This document shows, piece after piece, positions 8,027 to 15,745 of a stretch of DNA of 19,069 nucleotides. The notes under the pieces are model-generated. The model searched no databases. It was given only the letters and a program-made list of their open reading frames with translations, and had not been told where the DNA came from. The position numbers and the translations under genes were made by a program. Where the stretch lies: assembly GCA_948745425.1 (NCBI GenBank), contig CAPZDM010000032.1:1-19069 (forward strand), given 5' to 3'. How positions within the stretch are numbered: position 1 is the stretch's first letter; every line of letters starts with the position of its first letter. Origin of the DNA: an uncultured Clostridia bacterium (GTDB lineage Bacteria > Bacillota > Clostridia > TANB77 > CAG-508).

Positions 8027-8369
8027 TTATAAGAATACCTGTCCTTTTAAAAATATTGTCAAAGTCTTTCTTTATTTCATAATAGTTAGCTTCATCTGGA
8101 TTTTTATTTTTATTCCATACAAAGATAAAATCATACCCTTTTAATATTTTATCTTTTATAAATATTCTATAATTTTCTCTTATTAATCTTTTTATTTTGT
8201 TTCTTTTTACTGCTCCTGCAATTTTTGAACTAACAGCAATTCCTATACGATTTATTCCCCTATTGTTTTTTATTATAAAAAATTGAATGTATTTTCCATA
8301 ATAATATTTACCCTTGTTTAGAACTCTCTTAAATTCATAATTTTTTTTTAATGTATTAAATTTTTTCAT
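7989..8369 (-). CDS. rnpA: Ribonuclease P protein component
   Basis: RnpA is the protein subunit of RNase P, which helps the catalytic RNA remove 5' leaders from pre-tRNA. The 126-aa protein is very basic. It starts MKKFNTLKKNYEFKRVLNKG, and the RNR-type signature AVKRNKIKRLIRENYR is intact. The C-terminus has an Asn/Lys-rich extension that overlaps the yidD start by 38 bp. The ribosome-binding site is weak (AGAGAG). rpmH lies 81 bp upstream, so both are probably cotranscribed. Confidence 0.95.
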   Translation of the reverse strand: MKKFNTLKKNYEFKRVLNKGKYYYGKYIQFFIIKNNRGINRIGIAVSSKIAGAVKRNKIKRLIRENYRIFIKDKILKGYDFIFVWNKNKNPDEANYYEIKKDFDNIFKRTGILINEKNINKNDSNI

Positions 8370-8450
8370 TTTTTCTCTCTACTTTATATAATAGTATCTT
8401 TTACCTTATAAATAAAGGACCGCTTTATAAATTTTGCAGTCCCAATTTTT

Positions 8451-8585
8451 TTAAGCAGTTAATTTTTTTCTTCCTTTTGATCTTCTTGCCTTTAATATAT
8501 TTCTTCCTGATCTAGTTTTCATTCTTTTTAAAAATCCATGTTCTTTACTTCTTTGTATTTTTTTTGGTTGATATGTTCTTTTCAT
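8451..8585 (-). CDS. rpmH: 50S ribosomal protein L34
   Basis: The 44-aa protein begins MKRTYQPKKIQRSKEHGFLK and ends KARRSKGRKKLTA, the highly conserved L34 sequence of the large ribosomal subunit. An AGGAGGTG ribosome-binding site lies about 5 bp before the ATG. It is the first gene of the leftward block and is divergent from dnaA, the standard arrangement at bacterial origins. Confidence 0.97.
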   Translation of the reverse strand: MKRTYQPKKIQRSKEHGFLKRMKTRSGRNILKARRSKGRKKLTA

Positions 8586-8758
8586 TATTGCACCTCCTAT
8601 TTTTTATGTTATATACTACATCGAGCAAATTACTTTACATTATTAAATATATTTACCCTGATTTTGCACTTTTTAGTTTTTTGTTCTATATAAATTGAGC
8701 ATTAGGATTATATATCAATTTTATGTTATTGTCAATGCTTTTTCTTTATTTTTTAAAG

Positions 8759-8788
8759 TTATCCACACTTTTTATTGTTTTTTCCACA
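8759..8788 (+). promoter_or_regulatory. DnaA boxes upstream of dnaA
   Basis: The perfect consensus DnaA box TTATCCACA (8759-8767) and a one-mismatch box TTTTCCACA (8780-8788) are in the same orientation, with starts 21 bp apart. They lie immediately upstream of the dnaA -35 element. This suggests DnaA autoregulation, and possibly the upstream half of a bipartite origin as in Bacillus. The remainder of the rpmH-dnaA gap (8586-8758) is AT-rich, with no feature I can support. Confidence 0.75.
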
Positions 8789-8794
8789 TTTTTA

Positions 8795-8824
8795 TTGACT
8801 TTTATTTATCTCTTTTGATATTAT
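8795..8824 (+). promoter_or_regulatory. Promoter for dnaA
   Basis: The -35 TTGACT (8795-8800), an 18-bp spacer and the -10 TATTAT (8819-8824) lie about 40 bp before the dnaA start codon. The adjoining DnaA boxes would place DnaA directly next to RNA polymerase. Confidence 0.65.
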
Positions 8825-8862
8825 ATGTAATATTTCTACAAAAAATGAAAGGGACGAATATA

Positions 8863-10200
8863 ATGGCTCAAGATTTAAATGAACTTTTAAACAATGTTAA
8901 AATATTAATGAATGATGCAATTAGTGGAATATCTTATCAGACTTGGATAGAACCATTAGAAATATCTAGCATGAATGAGGATACTATTGTTTTAGTTGCT
9001 CCTTCATCTTTTCATATTGATCAAGTTAGAAGATATATTGATGCTGTTGATAATGCTTTTAAATTTTTAACTCATAAAGGTCATAAAATTACTTTTGTAA
9101 CTCAAGAAGATTTAGAAAAAGGAAATTCTAATAATATGTACAGTGTTGGAGAAATTATAACTCCAATTAATTCTAATCTTAATCCAAAATATTCTTTTGA
9201 ATCTTTTGTAATAGGTGATAATAATAGATTTGCTCATGCTGCTGCTTTTGCAGTATCAGAAGCTCCTGGTACTTCTTATAATCCATTATTTATTCATGGT
9301 GGGGTTGGAATAGGTAAAACTCACCTTATGCATGCAATTGGACATGAGATTTTATCAAGAAATGCTGATACAAGAGTAGTTTATGTAACATCTGAAAAGT
9401 TTACTAATGAATTTATTAATAGTATAAAAGATAATCAAAATGAACAATTTAGACAAAAGTATAGAAACATAGATGTATTATTAATTGATGATATTCAATT
9501 TATTGCTGGGAAAGAGGGGATACAAGAAGAATTTTTCCATACTTTTAATACTATTTATGAAAATAAAGGCCAAATCGTTATTACTAGTGATAAACCACCT
9601 AAAGATATAAATCCTTTGAGTGAACGTTTAAAATCAAGATTTGATTGGGGATTATTAGTTGATATTTCTTCAGCTAATTATGAAACGCGTTTAGCAATTT
9701 TAAGGAAAAAGGTTCAATTAGAAAATATTGTTATCGATGATATTATTCTTTCTAATATTGCAACTAAAGTTGATTCAAATATTAGAGAATTAGAGGGAAC
9801 GTTAAATAAAATTGTGGCACAAGCTTCTTTAACTCATAGTCCTATAACTTTTGAATTAGCAGAAAAAGCAATTAATGATGTTATTTCTCAAAGAGAAAAA
9901 ATCGTTTCTTCTAATTATATTAAAGAAACTGTGTCTAAATATTTTAATATTTCAGTAAAAGATTTAGATAGCTCTAAACGTTCTAGTGATTTAGCTTACC
10001 CTAGACAAATTGCAATGTATTTATGTAGAGAAATTGCTGATATTCCATATAAGAAAATAGGGGATGAGTTTGGTAAAAGAGATCATTCAACAGTAATGCA
10101 TGCTTGCGAAAAAATAACTAATGATATTAAACAAAAAGATGAAACTAGATTGATTGTGGAAAGTGTGAAAAACATTATTTTAAATCCTAATCAAACTTAA
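8863..10200 (+). CDS. dnaA: Chromosomal replication initiator protein DnaA
   Basis: DnaA is the AAA+ ATPase that binds DnaA boxes, assembles on oriC and melts it. I choose the ATG at 8863 (445 aa, MAQDLNELLNNVKILMNDAI) because AAAGGG lies 9 bp upstream and the N-terminal domain begins here as in the family. The frame stays open 56 codons upstream, but that stretch is promoter and DnaA-box DNA. Domain I is about 1-75 (with the YQTWIEPL segment), followed by a short linker II. The AAA+ domain has Walker A GGVGIGKTH (146-154), with Ile where Leu is usual, and Walker B LLIDDIQF (from 206). The C-terminal helix-turn-helix carries the DnaA signature DHSTVMHA (407-414). Confidence 0.98.
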   Translation: MAQDLNELLNNVKILMNDAISGISYQTWIEPLEISSMNEDTIVLVAPSSFHIDQVRRYIDAVDNAFKFLTHKGHKITFVTQEDLEKGNSNNMYSVGEIITPINSNLNPKYSFESFVIGDNNRFAHAAAFAVSEAPGTSYNPLFIHGGVGIGKTHLMHAIGHEILSRNADTRVVYVTSEKFTNEFINSIKDNQNEQFRQKYRNIDVLLIDDIQFIAGKEGIQEEFFHTFNTIYENKGQIVITSDKPPKDINPLSERLKSRFDWGLLVDISSANYETRLAILRKKVQLENIVIDDIILSNIATKVDSNIRELEGTLNKIVAQASLTHSPITFELAEKAINDVISQREKIVSSNYIKETVSKYFNISVKDLDSSKRSSDLAYPRQIAMYLCREIADIPYKKIGDEFGKRDHSTVMHACEKITNDIKQKDETRLIVESVKNIILNPNQT

Positions 10201-10307
10201 ATGTATATATATAAACATTTTTAATAAAATTTACTAAAAAATATGTTTTCTAAATTTATGTTTTATAACACTTTTAATTAATCTATGATTTGTAATATTT
10301 ATATAGG

Positions 10308-10473
10308 TTATACACATTAAATTGTGAATAAGTTGTTGATAAACTGTTGATAATTAATTATTCACAGTACAAAATGGAAAGTGTGGAAAATATATAAATT
10401 TATCCACCTAGTTATCAACATTAATAATTCTTAGGGCAGTAATGGTTTAAGGTGCTTTTCCACACTTTCCACA
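10308..10473. other. oriC: DnaA-box cluster between dnaA and dnaN
   Basis: I count ten DnaA boxes with one or two mismatches to TTATCCACA. Plus strand: 10308-10316, 10358-10366, 10400-10408, 10412-10420, 10456-10464 and 10465-10473. Minus strand: 10323-10331, 10334-10342, 10345-10353 and 10382-10390. The three minus-strand boxes at 10323, 10334 and 10345 start exactly 11 bp apart. The last two plus-strand boxes (TTTTCCACA, CTTTCCACA) are contiguous and directly precede the DnaA-trio array, matching the basal unwinding layout described for Bacillus subtilis. The stretch 10201-10307 after dnaA is AT-rich, with only a weak 6-bp hairpin (10199-10220) that may terminate dnaA transcripts. Confidence 0.9.
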
Positions 10474-10476
10474 GAC

Positions 10477-10500
10477 CTACTACTACTACTACTAAAAATA
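10477..10500 (+). other. DnaA-trio array and start of the AT-rich unwinding region
   Basis: Six perfect tandem CTA triplets occupy 10477-10494, only 3 bp (GAC) after the contiguous DnaA boxes. They run into an A/T-only stretch, AAAATATTATTTTTATATAAA. In B. subtilis, trinucleotide DnaA-trios at this position are bound as single strand by DnaA to open the origin. By analogy this is the unwinding site of the chromosome. The AT-rich tract continues to the dnaN ribosome-binding site at 10513. Confidence 0.85.
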
Positions 10501-10529
10501 TTATTTTTATATAAAGGAGTTCGGTAAAA

Positions 10530-11648
10530 ATGAAATTTGTTTGTGAAAAAGAAAAATTGCTTAAAGCTATTAATTCCGTAGTAAAAGGAGTATCTTTAAG
10601 AACTACAATGCCTATACTAGAAGGTATACTTATTCAAACTAACAATCAAGAGGTTAAATTAACTACTTATGATTTAGAATTGGGAATAGAATATATAATA
10701 GAATGTGATGTAGAGGAACAAGGTAATACTGTAATAAATGCTACTATGTTTAGTGAGATTATTAGAAAATTACCAGATGCTGATATTAAAATTACCTTAA
10801 ATGAAAAGGATTTATTAGTTATTGAGTGTGAAGGTTCTTTATATAAATTATCAACAATGAATCCATTAGAATTTCCGGAATTACCAACAATAGATATAGA
10901 AAATTCTGTTGAATTGGAACAAAATACTTTGAAAAATATGATTAGAAAGACTATTTTTGCAGTAAGTTCAGAAGAAAACAGACCTATTTTTACAGGATGT
11001 TTATTTGAAATTATAAATAATAAAATAAATGTAGTTGCAGTTGATGGTTTTAGATTGAGCTTAAAGAGTAACTTTTTAGATAGTAGTGCAAATAATTTTA
11101 GTGCTGTAATTCCAGGTAAAACATTAAATGAAGTTAATAAGATTATATCAGATTCTTTCGATAAAATAAAAATTAGTGTATCTAAAAATCAAGCTTTGTT
11201 TGAAATGGAGAATTGTAAAGTAGTAACGAGATTATTAGATGGAGAGTTTTTAAAGTATGATAATGTTATTCCAAAAACTTGGGAAACAAGAATGAGAGTA
11301 AATAAAAAAGATTTACAGGAATGCTTTGAAAGAATTAGTTTGATTTCAATGTCTTCAATAGAAAAAGAAAGAAAATATCCAGTTAAAGTATCTGTAGAGA
11401 TAGGAAAGGCTATTATATCTTGTACTAATCAAGCAGGAGATGCAAAAGAAGAAATATTAGTTTCTACAGAAGGAAAAAATGTAGAAGCAGGATTTAATCC
11501 AAAATATTTCTTAGATGCTCTAAAAGTAATAGATGATGAAGAGGTTTTTGTGGATTTTGGTAGTAGTATTTCGCCATGTATTATAAGACCTATAGATGAA
11601 GATGGATCATATATATATATGGTATTACCAATAAAGATACAAGAATAA
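10530..11648 (+). CDS. dnaN: DNA polymerase III beta subunit (sliding clamp)
   Basis: DnaN forms a ring that tethers the replicative polymerase and repair factors to DNA. The 372-aa protein has the usual three-domain clamp length. It starts MKFVCEKEKLLKAINSVVKG and includes the conserved TMPILEGILI segment, VAVDGFRLSL in the middle domain and the C-terminal MVLPIKI motif. AAAGGAG lies 10 bp before the ATG. It directly follows oriC and precedes recF by 18 bp. The small S4-like gene rlbA/yaaA that lies between dnaN and recF in Bacillus is absent. Confidence 0.97.
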   Translation: MKFVCEKEKLLKAINSVVKGVSLRTTMPILEGILIQTNNQEVKLTTYDLELGIEYIIECDVEEQGNTVINATMFSEIIRKLPDADIKITLNEKDLLVIECEGSLYKLSTMNPLEFPELPTIDIENSVELEQNTLKNMIRKTIFAVSSEENRPIFTGCLFEIINNKINVVAVDGFRLSLKSNFLDSSANNFSAVIPGKTLNEVNKIISDSFDKIKISVSKNQALFEMENCKVVTRLLDGEFLKYDNVIPKTWETRMRVNKKDLQECFERISLISMSSIEKERKYPVKVSVEIGKAIISCTNQAGDAKEEILVSTEGKNVEAGFNPKYFLDALKVIDDEEVFVDFGSSISPCIIRPIDEDGSYIYMVLPIKIQE

Positions 11649-11666
11649 TTATAAAGAGGAAAAATG

Positions 11667-12743
11667 ATGTACATAAATAAATTATTGTTAACCAATTTTA
11701 GAAATTATGATAATACATTAATAGAATTAAACAAAGGAATAAATGTATTTTATGGAGATAATGCACAGGGAAAAACTAATATAATAGAAGCTATTTATTT
11801 ATCTAGTATAGGAAAATCGTTTAGAACAAAAAAAGATAATGAATTGGTAAATATAAAAAATAAAGAAATGGCAATAATAGAAACAGAATTTACTAAAGTA
11901 GATAGAATAGGAAAAATAAAATTAGAAATATTAGATAAGAAAAATATATACATTAATGGAGTAAAGGCAAAAAAAATAAGTGAGATTTTAGGTAATATAA
12001 ATATTGTTTTATTTAGTCCTGATGATATAAGTATTTTTAAAGGTGGGCCTTCTAAAAGAAGAAAAGTATTAGATATAATGATTAGTCAATTAAGACCTGC
12101 ATATATATATAATTTGAATTTATATTTAAAGACTATAGAACAGAGAAATAATTACTTAAGATTAATAAAATATGAGAATAAATCTGAAGAATTGTTGGAT
12201 ATATGGGATGAAAAACTAGCAGAATATGCTGAAAATGTTTATAAATATAGAAAAGAATTTATAGAAAAAATAAAAGAAAAAATAGTTGATATTCATAAAA
12301 AAATTACACAGGATAATGAAATAATAAGAATTGATTTTATTTCTGATTTTTTAAATAAAGAAGAATATTTATTAAAGTTAAGGAAAGATAGACAAAAGGA
12401 TATAGATAGAAGTTTTACAGCAAAGGGAATTCATAGAGATGATTTTACAATATATTTAAATGAAAAACCTTTAAATATATTTGGTTCACAGGGTCAACAT
12501 AGAACTGTTTTATTATCTTTAAAAATAACAGAATTAAATATTATTTATGATGAAATAGGGGAGTATCCTATATTATTATTGGATGATTTTATGTCTGAAT
12601 TAGATAATAGAAGAAGAGAGAGTTTATTAAAAAATATTGAGAATACACAAGTAATAATAACATGTACAGAAAAATTCAAAATACCAGAAAAAGAGCAGAA
12701 AATGTTCTTTGTAGAAAATGGAAATATTAAGAATATTTTTTAA
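11667..12743 (+). CDS. recF: DNA replication and repair protein RecF
   Basis: RecF is an SMC-like ATPase that recognises gaps at stalled forks and helps load RecA through RecO/RecR. The start could be either of two adjacent ATGs (11664 or 11667). I prefer 11667 because GAGG then lies 7 bp upstream. This gives 358 aa beginning MYINKLLLTNFRNYDN. Walker A is GDNAQGKTN (30-38). The ABC signature FGSQGQHRTVLLSLK and Walker B ILLLDDFMSELD are intact near the C-terminus. It lies between dnaN and gyrB, as expected. Confidence 0.96.
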   Translation: MYINKLLLTNFRNYDNTLIELNKGINVFYGDNAQGKTNIIEAIYLSSIGKSFRTKKDNELVNIKNKEMAIIETEFTKVDRIGKIKLEILDKKNIYINGVKAKKISEILGNINIVLFSPDDISIFKGGPSKRRKVLDIMISQLRPAYIYNLNLYLKTIEQRNNYLRLIKYENKSEELLDIWDEKLAEYAENVYKYRKEFIEKIKEKIVDIHKKITQDNEIIRIDFISDFLNKEEYLLKLRKDRQKDIDRSFTAKGIHRDDFTIYLNEKPLNIFGSQGQHRTVLLSLKITELNIIYDEIGEYPILLLDDFMSELDNRRRESLLKNIENTQVIITCTEKFKIPEKEQKMFFVENGNIKNIF

Positions 12744-12748
12744 AACTC

Positions 12749-12775
12749 TTGACTTTTTTGATGTTTTAATATAAA
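12749..12775 (+). promoter_or_regulatory. Possible promoter for gyrB
   Basis: The -35-like TTGACT (12749-12754) and -10-like TATAAA (12770-12775) lie between recF and gyrB. The spacing is only 15 bp, so the element is weak or the true -10 is shifted by one or two bases in this A/T-rich stretch. gyrB may also be read from upstream. Confidence 0.35.
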
Positions 12776-12828
12776 AATACAAATGGATATTTAGAAAATA
12801 AAACAATATTGAAAAGAGGGAATAACAA

Positions 12829-14757
12829 ATGGAAAAGTTCGAACACGAATATAATGCAGAACAAATACAAGTTTTAGATGGTTTAGAGCATGTAAGAAAA
12901 AGACCAGGTATGTATATAGGAAGTGTTTCTGTTAGAGGTTTACATCATTGTGTATATGAAATAGTTGATAATGCAGTAGATGAAGCTTTAGCAGGATATT
13001 GTAAAAATATATATGTTACTATAGAGCCAGGTAATATTATTTGTGTAGAAGATGATGGTAGAGGAATTCCTGTTGATATACATCAAAAAACTAAAATTTC
13101 TGCTGCTGAAACAGTATACACACAATTAAATGCTGGAGGAAAATTCGGTGGAGATAGTGGATATAAAGTATCTGGAGGACTTCATGGAGTTGGTGCATCT
13201 GTTGTTAATGCATTATCAGAATGGACAGAAGTAACAATTGAAAGAGATGGTGGAGTCTTTCAAATGAAATTTGAAAGAGGAAAAACAGTAAAATCTCTTG
13301 AAAAGATAGGAAGTTCTAATAAAACAGGTACAAAAGTTAGATTTTTAGCAGATGATACAATTTTTGAAACTCTTGAATATGAATATGAAGTATTAGAAAA
13401 AAGATTTAGAGAAATGGCTTTCTTAACAAAAGGTTTAAAGATAACAATTGAAGATAAAAGAGAAGGAAAAGAACAAAAAGCTGAATTTTGTTTTGAAGGT
13501 GGTCTAAATTCTTTTGTTGAATATTTAAATCAAAATAAAGATAAAATAAATCAATTACCAATATATATTGAAAAAGATGGAGAGGTACCACTAGAAGTTG
13601 CTATTCAATATACAACAGCATATTCAGAAAATATTTATACTTTTGTAAATAATATAAATACAATAGAAGGTGGAACACATTTAGAAGGTTTTAAAAGAGC
13701 AGTAACAAAGGCTTTTAATGATTATGCAAGAAATCATGGAATCTTAAAAGAAAAAGATGCAAATCTTCAAGGTGAAGATATACGTGAAGGAATGACAGCT
13801 GTTATTTCTGTTAAAGTAAAAGAACCTCAATTTGAAGGACAAACTAAAACAAAATTAGGAAATAGTAATGTTACAGGAATCGTTGCAAACGCAGTGACTG
13901 AAGCTTTATCTAATTTCTTAGAAGAAAATCCAAATGTTGCAAAAGCTGTGTTAGAAAAATGTATAAGTGCAGCAAGAGCAAGAGAAGCAGCAAGAAAAGC
14001 AAGAGAGTTAGTTAGAAAGAAAAATGCTTTAGAAGGCTCAACATTACCAGGAAAATTAGCAGACTGTAGTAGTAAAAATCCAGAAGAATGTGAGGTATTT
14101 ATAGTCGAGGGAGATTCAGCAGGAGGAAGTGCTAAACAAGGTAGGGAAAGAAGTTTCCAAGCAATTTTACCACTATGGGGAAAAATGTTAAATGTTGAAA
14201 AGTCAAGAGCTGATAAAATATATGGAAATGATAAATTACAACCAGTTATATTAGCAGTTGGAGCTGGAATTGGAGCAGATTTTGATATTACTAAAATTAG
14301 ATATGGAAAAGTAATTATAATGGCAGACGCTGATGTCGATGGTGCACATATTAGAACTCTATTATTAACATTCTTCTTTAGATATATGAGACCATTAATA
14401 GAAAATGGAAATGTTTATCTTGCACAACCACCATTATATAAAATATCTAAAAAAGGTATGGAAGATATATATTGCTATACAGATGAAGACATGGAAAAAG
14501 CATATAAGGAATTAGAAGAAAAAGGAATTACAAGAGAACAATTAGGTTTACAAAGATACAAAGGTTTAGGTGAAATGAACCCAGATCAATTATGGGAAAC
14601 AACAATGGATCCAGCAAGAAGAATATTGGTAAAAGTAACAATGGAAGATGCAATGAAAGCAGATCAAATATTTACTTTATTAATGGGTGATGAAATAGAA
14701 CCAAGAAGAGATTTTATAGTAAAAAATTCTAAGTTTGTTAAGAATTTGGATATATAA
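12829..14757 (+). CDS. gyrB: DNA gyrase subunit B
   Basis: GyrB is the ATPase and Toprim subunit of gyrase, which introduces negative supercoils with GyrA. The 642-aa protein is full length. The GHKL ATPase motifs are EIVDNAVDEALAG (44-56), DDGRGIPVD (75-83) and the ATP-lid segment GGLHGVGASVVNALS. The Toprim domain carries EGDSAGG (427-433) and the metal-binding DADVDG (500-505). The C-terminal QRYKGLGEMNPDQLWETTMD is intact. AGAGGG lies 8 bp before the ATG. gyrA does not follow: a strong terminator begins 1 bp after the stop codon, so gyrA must be elsewhere. ParE is the alternative for this family, but location and motifs favour GyrB. Confidence 0.97.
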   Translation: MEKFEHEYNAEQIQVLDGLEHVRKRPGMYIGSVSVRGLHHCVYEIVDNAVDEALAGYCKNIYVTIEPGNIICVEDDGRGIPVDIHQKTKISAAETVYTQLNAGGKFGGDSGYKVSGGLHGVGASVVNALSEWTEVTIERDGGVFQMKFERGKTVKSLEKIGSSNKTGTKVRFLADDTIFETLEYEYEVLEKRFREMAFLTKGLKITIEDKREGKEQKAEFCFEGGLNSFVEYLNQNKDKINQLPIYIEKDGEVPLEVAIQYTTAYSENIYTFVNNINTIEGGTHLEGFKRAVTKAFNDYARNHGILKEKDANLQGEDIREGMTAVISVKVKEPQFEGQTKTKLGNSNVTGIVANAVTEALSNFLEENPNVAKAVLEKCISAARAREAARKARELVRKKNALEGSTLPGKLADCSSKNPEECEVFIVEGDSAGGSAKQGRERSFQAILPLWGKMLNVEKSRADKIYGNDKLQPVILAVGAGIGADFDITKIRYGKVIIMADADVDGAHIRTLLLTFFFRYMRPLIENGNVYLAQPPLYKISKKGMEDIYCYTDEDMEKAYKELEEKGITREQLGLQRYKGLGEMNPDQLWETTMDPARRILVKVTMEDAMKADQIFTLLMGDEIEPRRDFIVKNSKFVKNLDI

Positions 14758-14795
14758 AAAACGATAGATTCCTGTGAACAGGAATCTATCGTTTT
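14758..14795 (+). terminator. Strong hairpin terminator after gyrB
   Basis: The arms 14758-14774 and 14779-14795 form a perfect 17-bp stem around the tetraloop TGAA, with CGATAGATTCCTG in the ascending arm and a TTTT end. The 5' AAAA tract means it could also work on the minus strand for the converging small ORF at 14819-15037. It separates the origin gene cluster from the accessory region to the right. Confidence 0.9.
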
Positions 14796-14818
14796 GAATA
14801 CAGAGAAATTAAGAAATA

Positions 14819-15037
14819 TTACCAAAAACTGAAATTTCTTTCAAAAAGTTTAACTGCTTCCAATTTGAGGCGAGCATGTTCTTCTTCGGTCAACGCAGTG
14901 AAAACACGATAGTTAGAATTAACCATCATTTCATTGTTAACACGGCTAATTTCAATTTTCCGGTTTTTCTCATCTGACACGACAGAATTTACCTCTACTA
15001 TAATTTTTGTTACTTTTATGCTTCTTCGTTCTTCCAT
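14819..15037 (-). CDS. Small hypothetical protein, possibly acquired
   Basis: I do not recognise this 72-aa protein. I choose the ATG at 15035-15037 because GGAGGAGG lies about 7 bp upstream. The frame remains open to an ATG at 15116-15118, which lacks such a site. The protein starts MEERRSIKVTKIIVEVNSVV and is charged. It shows a beta-rich first half, an EEEHARLKLEAVKLFER helix, and the end NFSFW. No signal peptide or membrane segment is seen. The DNA is clearly richer in G+C, with codons (CGG, GCG, CCG type) unlike its neighbours, suggesting horizontal origin. It converges on gyrB and shares the hairpin at 14758-14795 as a likely terminator. Confidence 0.6.
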   Translation of the reverse strand: MEERRSIKVTKIIVEVNSVVSDEKNRKIEISRVNNEMMVNSNYRVFTALTEEEHARLKLEAVKLFERNFSFW

Positions 15038-15089
15038 ATCCATTCCTCCTCCATACATGGTAAATAAGTTTAAATGTTTATATAATAAT

Positions 15090-15118
15090 ATAATACCATA
15101 ATTTACATAAAAAAGCAA
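15090..15118 (-). promoter_or_regulatory. Possible promoter for the small minus-strand ORF
   Basis: On the minus strand, TTGCTT (15113-15118) and TATTAT (15090-15095) are spaced 17 bp. This would give a leader of about 40 nt before the GGAGGAGG ribosome-binding site. The -35 matches poorly. Confidence 0.35.
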
Positions 15119-15605
15119 ATAAAAAAAATAAAATTATATATGTATAAAAAGTAAAGCTAATATTAATCTACAGCTAAAACTATTATGCATAAATACTCAA
15201 CTAATATATATTACTATATAAATAATCAATTTTCCACACATAATAATCAGTTGCTAGGCCATAAAAACACTTTTAATAACCATATTCATCCTTATGGATA
15301 AAGGACTAATAACAATCATTAAGAAATATAAATATGACCGTATCTCAAATATATTACCTATAATTTAACCATATATAAAAAATATTAAAAATAATCTTAA
15401 AGAAGATTTAAAATATTAAAAATATAGCTTGCATACAAATAATATACTCTTATCGCCGGCATAAGATAATCCTAAAATAGAACCATAATATACCTTTGCT
15501 CGAATAATATAAAACCTAAATAAATCTTATATTACTCTTTGAATCAACTAATATTAACCTTACAATTATATTATAAGCAAAAATAAAAAAAATATACAAA
15601 AAGTA
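15119..15605. other. Gene-free AT-rich stretch with inverted strand skew
   Basis: No convincing gene is visible. The plus strand is conspicuously poor in G and has more C than G, the opposite of the flanking rightward genes. A short hairpin-like CTTAT-CGCCGGC-ATAAG motif lies near 15450, and a single DnaA-box-like TTTTCCACA at 15230-15238. On the minus strand, frames of up to about 34 codons (for example YYGSILGLSYAGDKSILFVC around 15430-15510) read like protein but lack starts and are broken by stops. Decayed sequence on the minus strand is possible. Confidence 0.4.
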
Positions 15606-15633
15606 TTGACAAAATTGAAAAAAATGGTACAAT
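15606..15633 (+). promoter_or_regulatory. Promoter for the VirB4-type operon
   Basis: A perfect -35 TTGACA (15606-15611), a 16-bp spacer and a -10 TACAAT (15628-15633) lie about 105 bp before the first start codon. This is the only good promoter seen for the rightward operon. The leader 15640-15735 is almost pure A/T, with no riboswitch-like structure recognised. Confidence 0.7.
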
Positions 15634-15745
15634 ATGAGTAATTTTAAGTCAAAAAATTTGTAATAAAAAAATTTTTATCAAATTAAAAATCTAAAAAAGA
15701 TTAATGTTTTATCTAAAAAATCCCAAAAATCAAAAAGGAGAAAAA

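Noticed and set aside
8695..8862. An N-terminal extension of DnaA by 56 residues, hydrophobic and Phe-rich.
   Set aside because: It translates the promoter and DnaA boxes. The family N-terminus and a ribosome-binding site place the start at 8863.
10199..10220. Small AT-only hairpin after the dnaA stop as a terminator.
   Set aside because: The stem is only about 6 bp of mostly A/T pairs with a weak T-run, so it is mentioned only within the oriC entry.
15230..15238. DnaA-box-like TTTTCCACA in the gene-free region.
   Set aside because: It is a single isolated one-mismatch box in AT-rich DNA, easily expected by chance.
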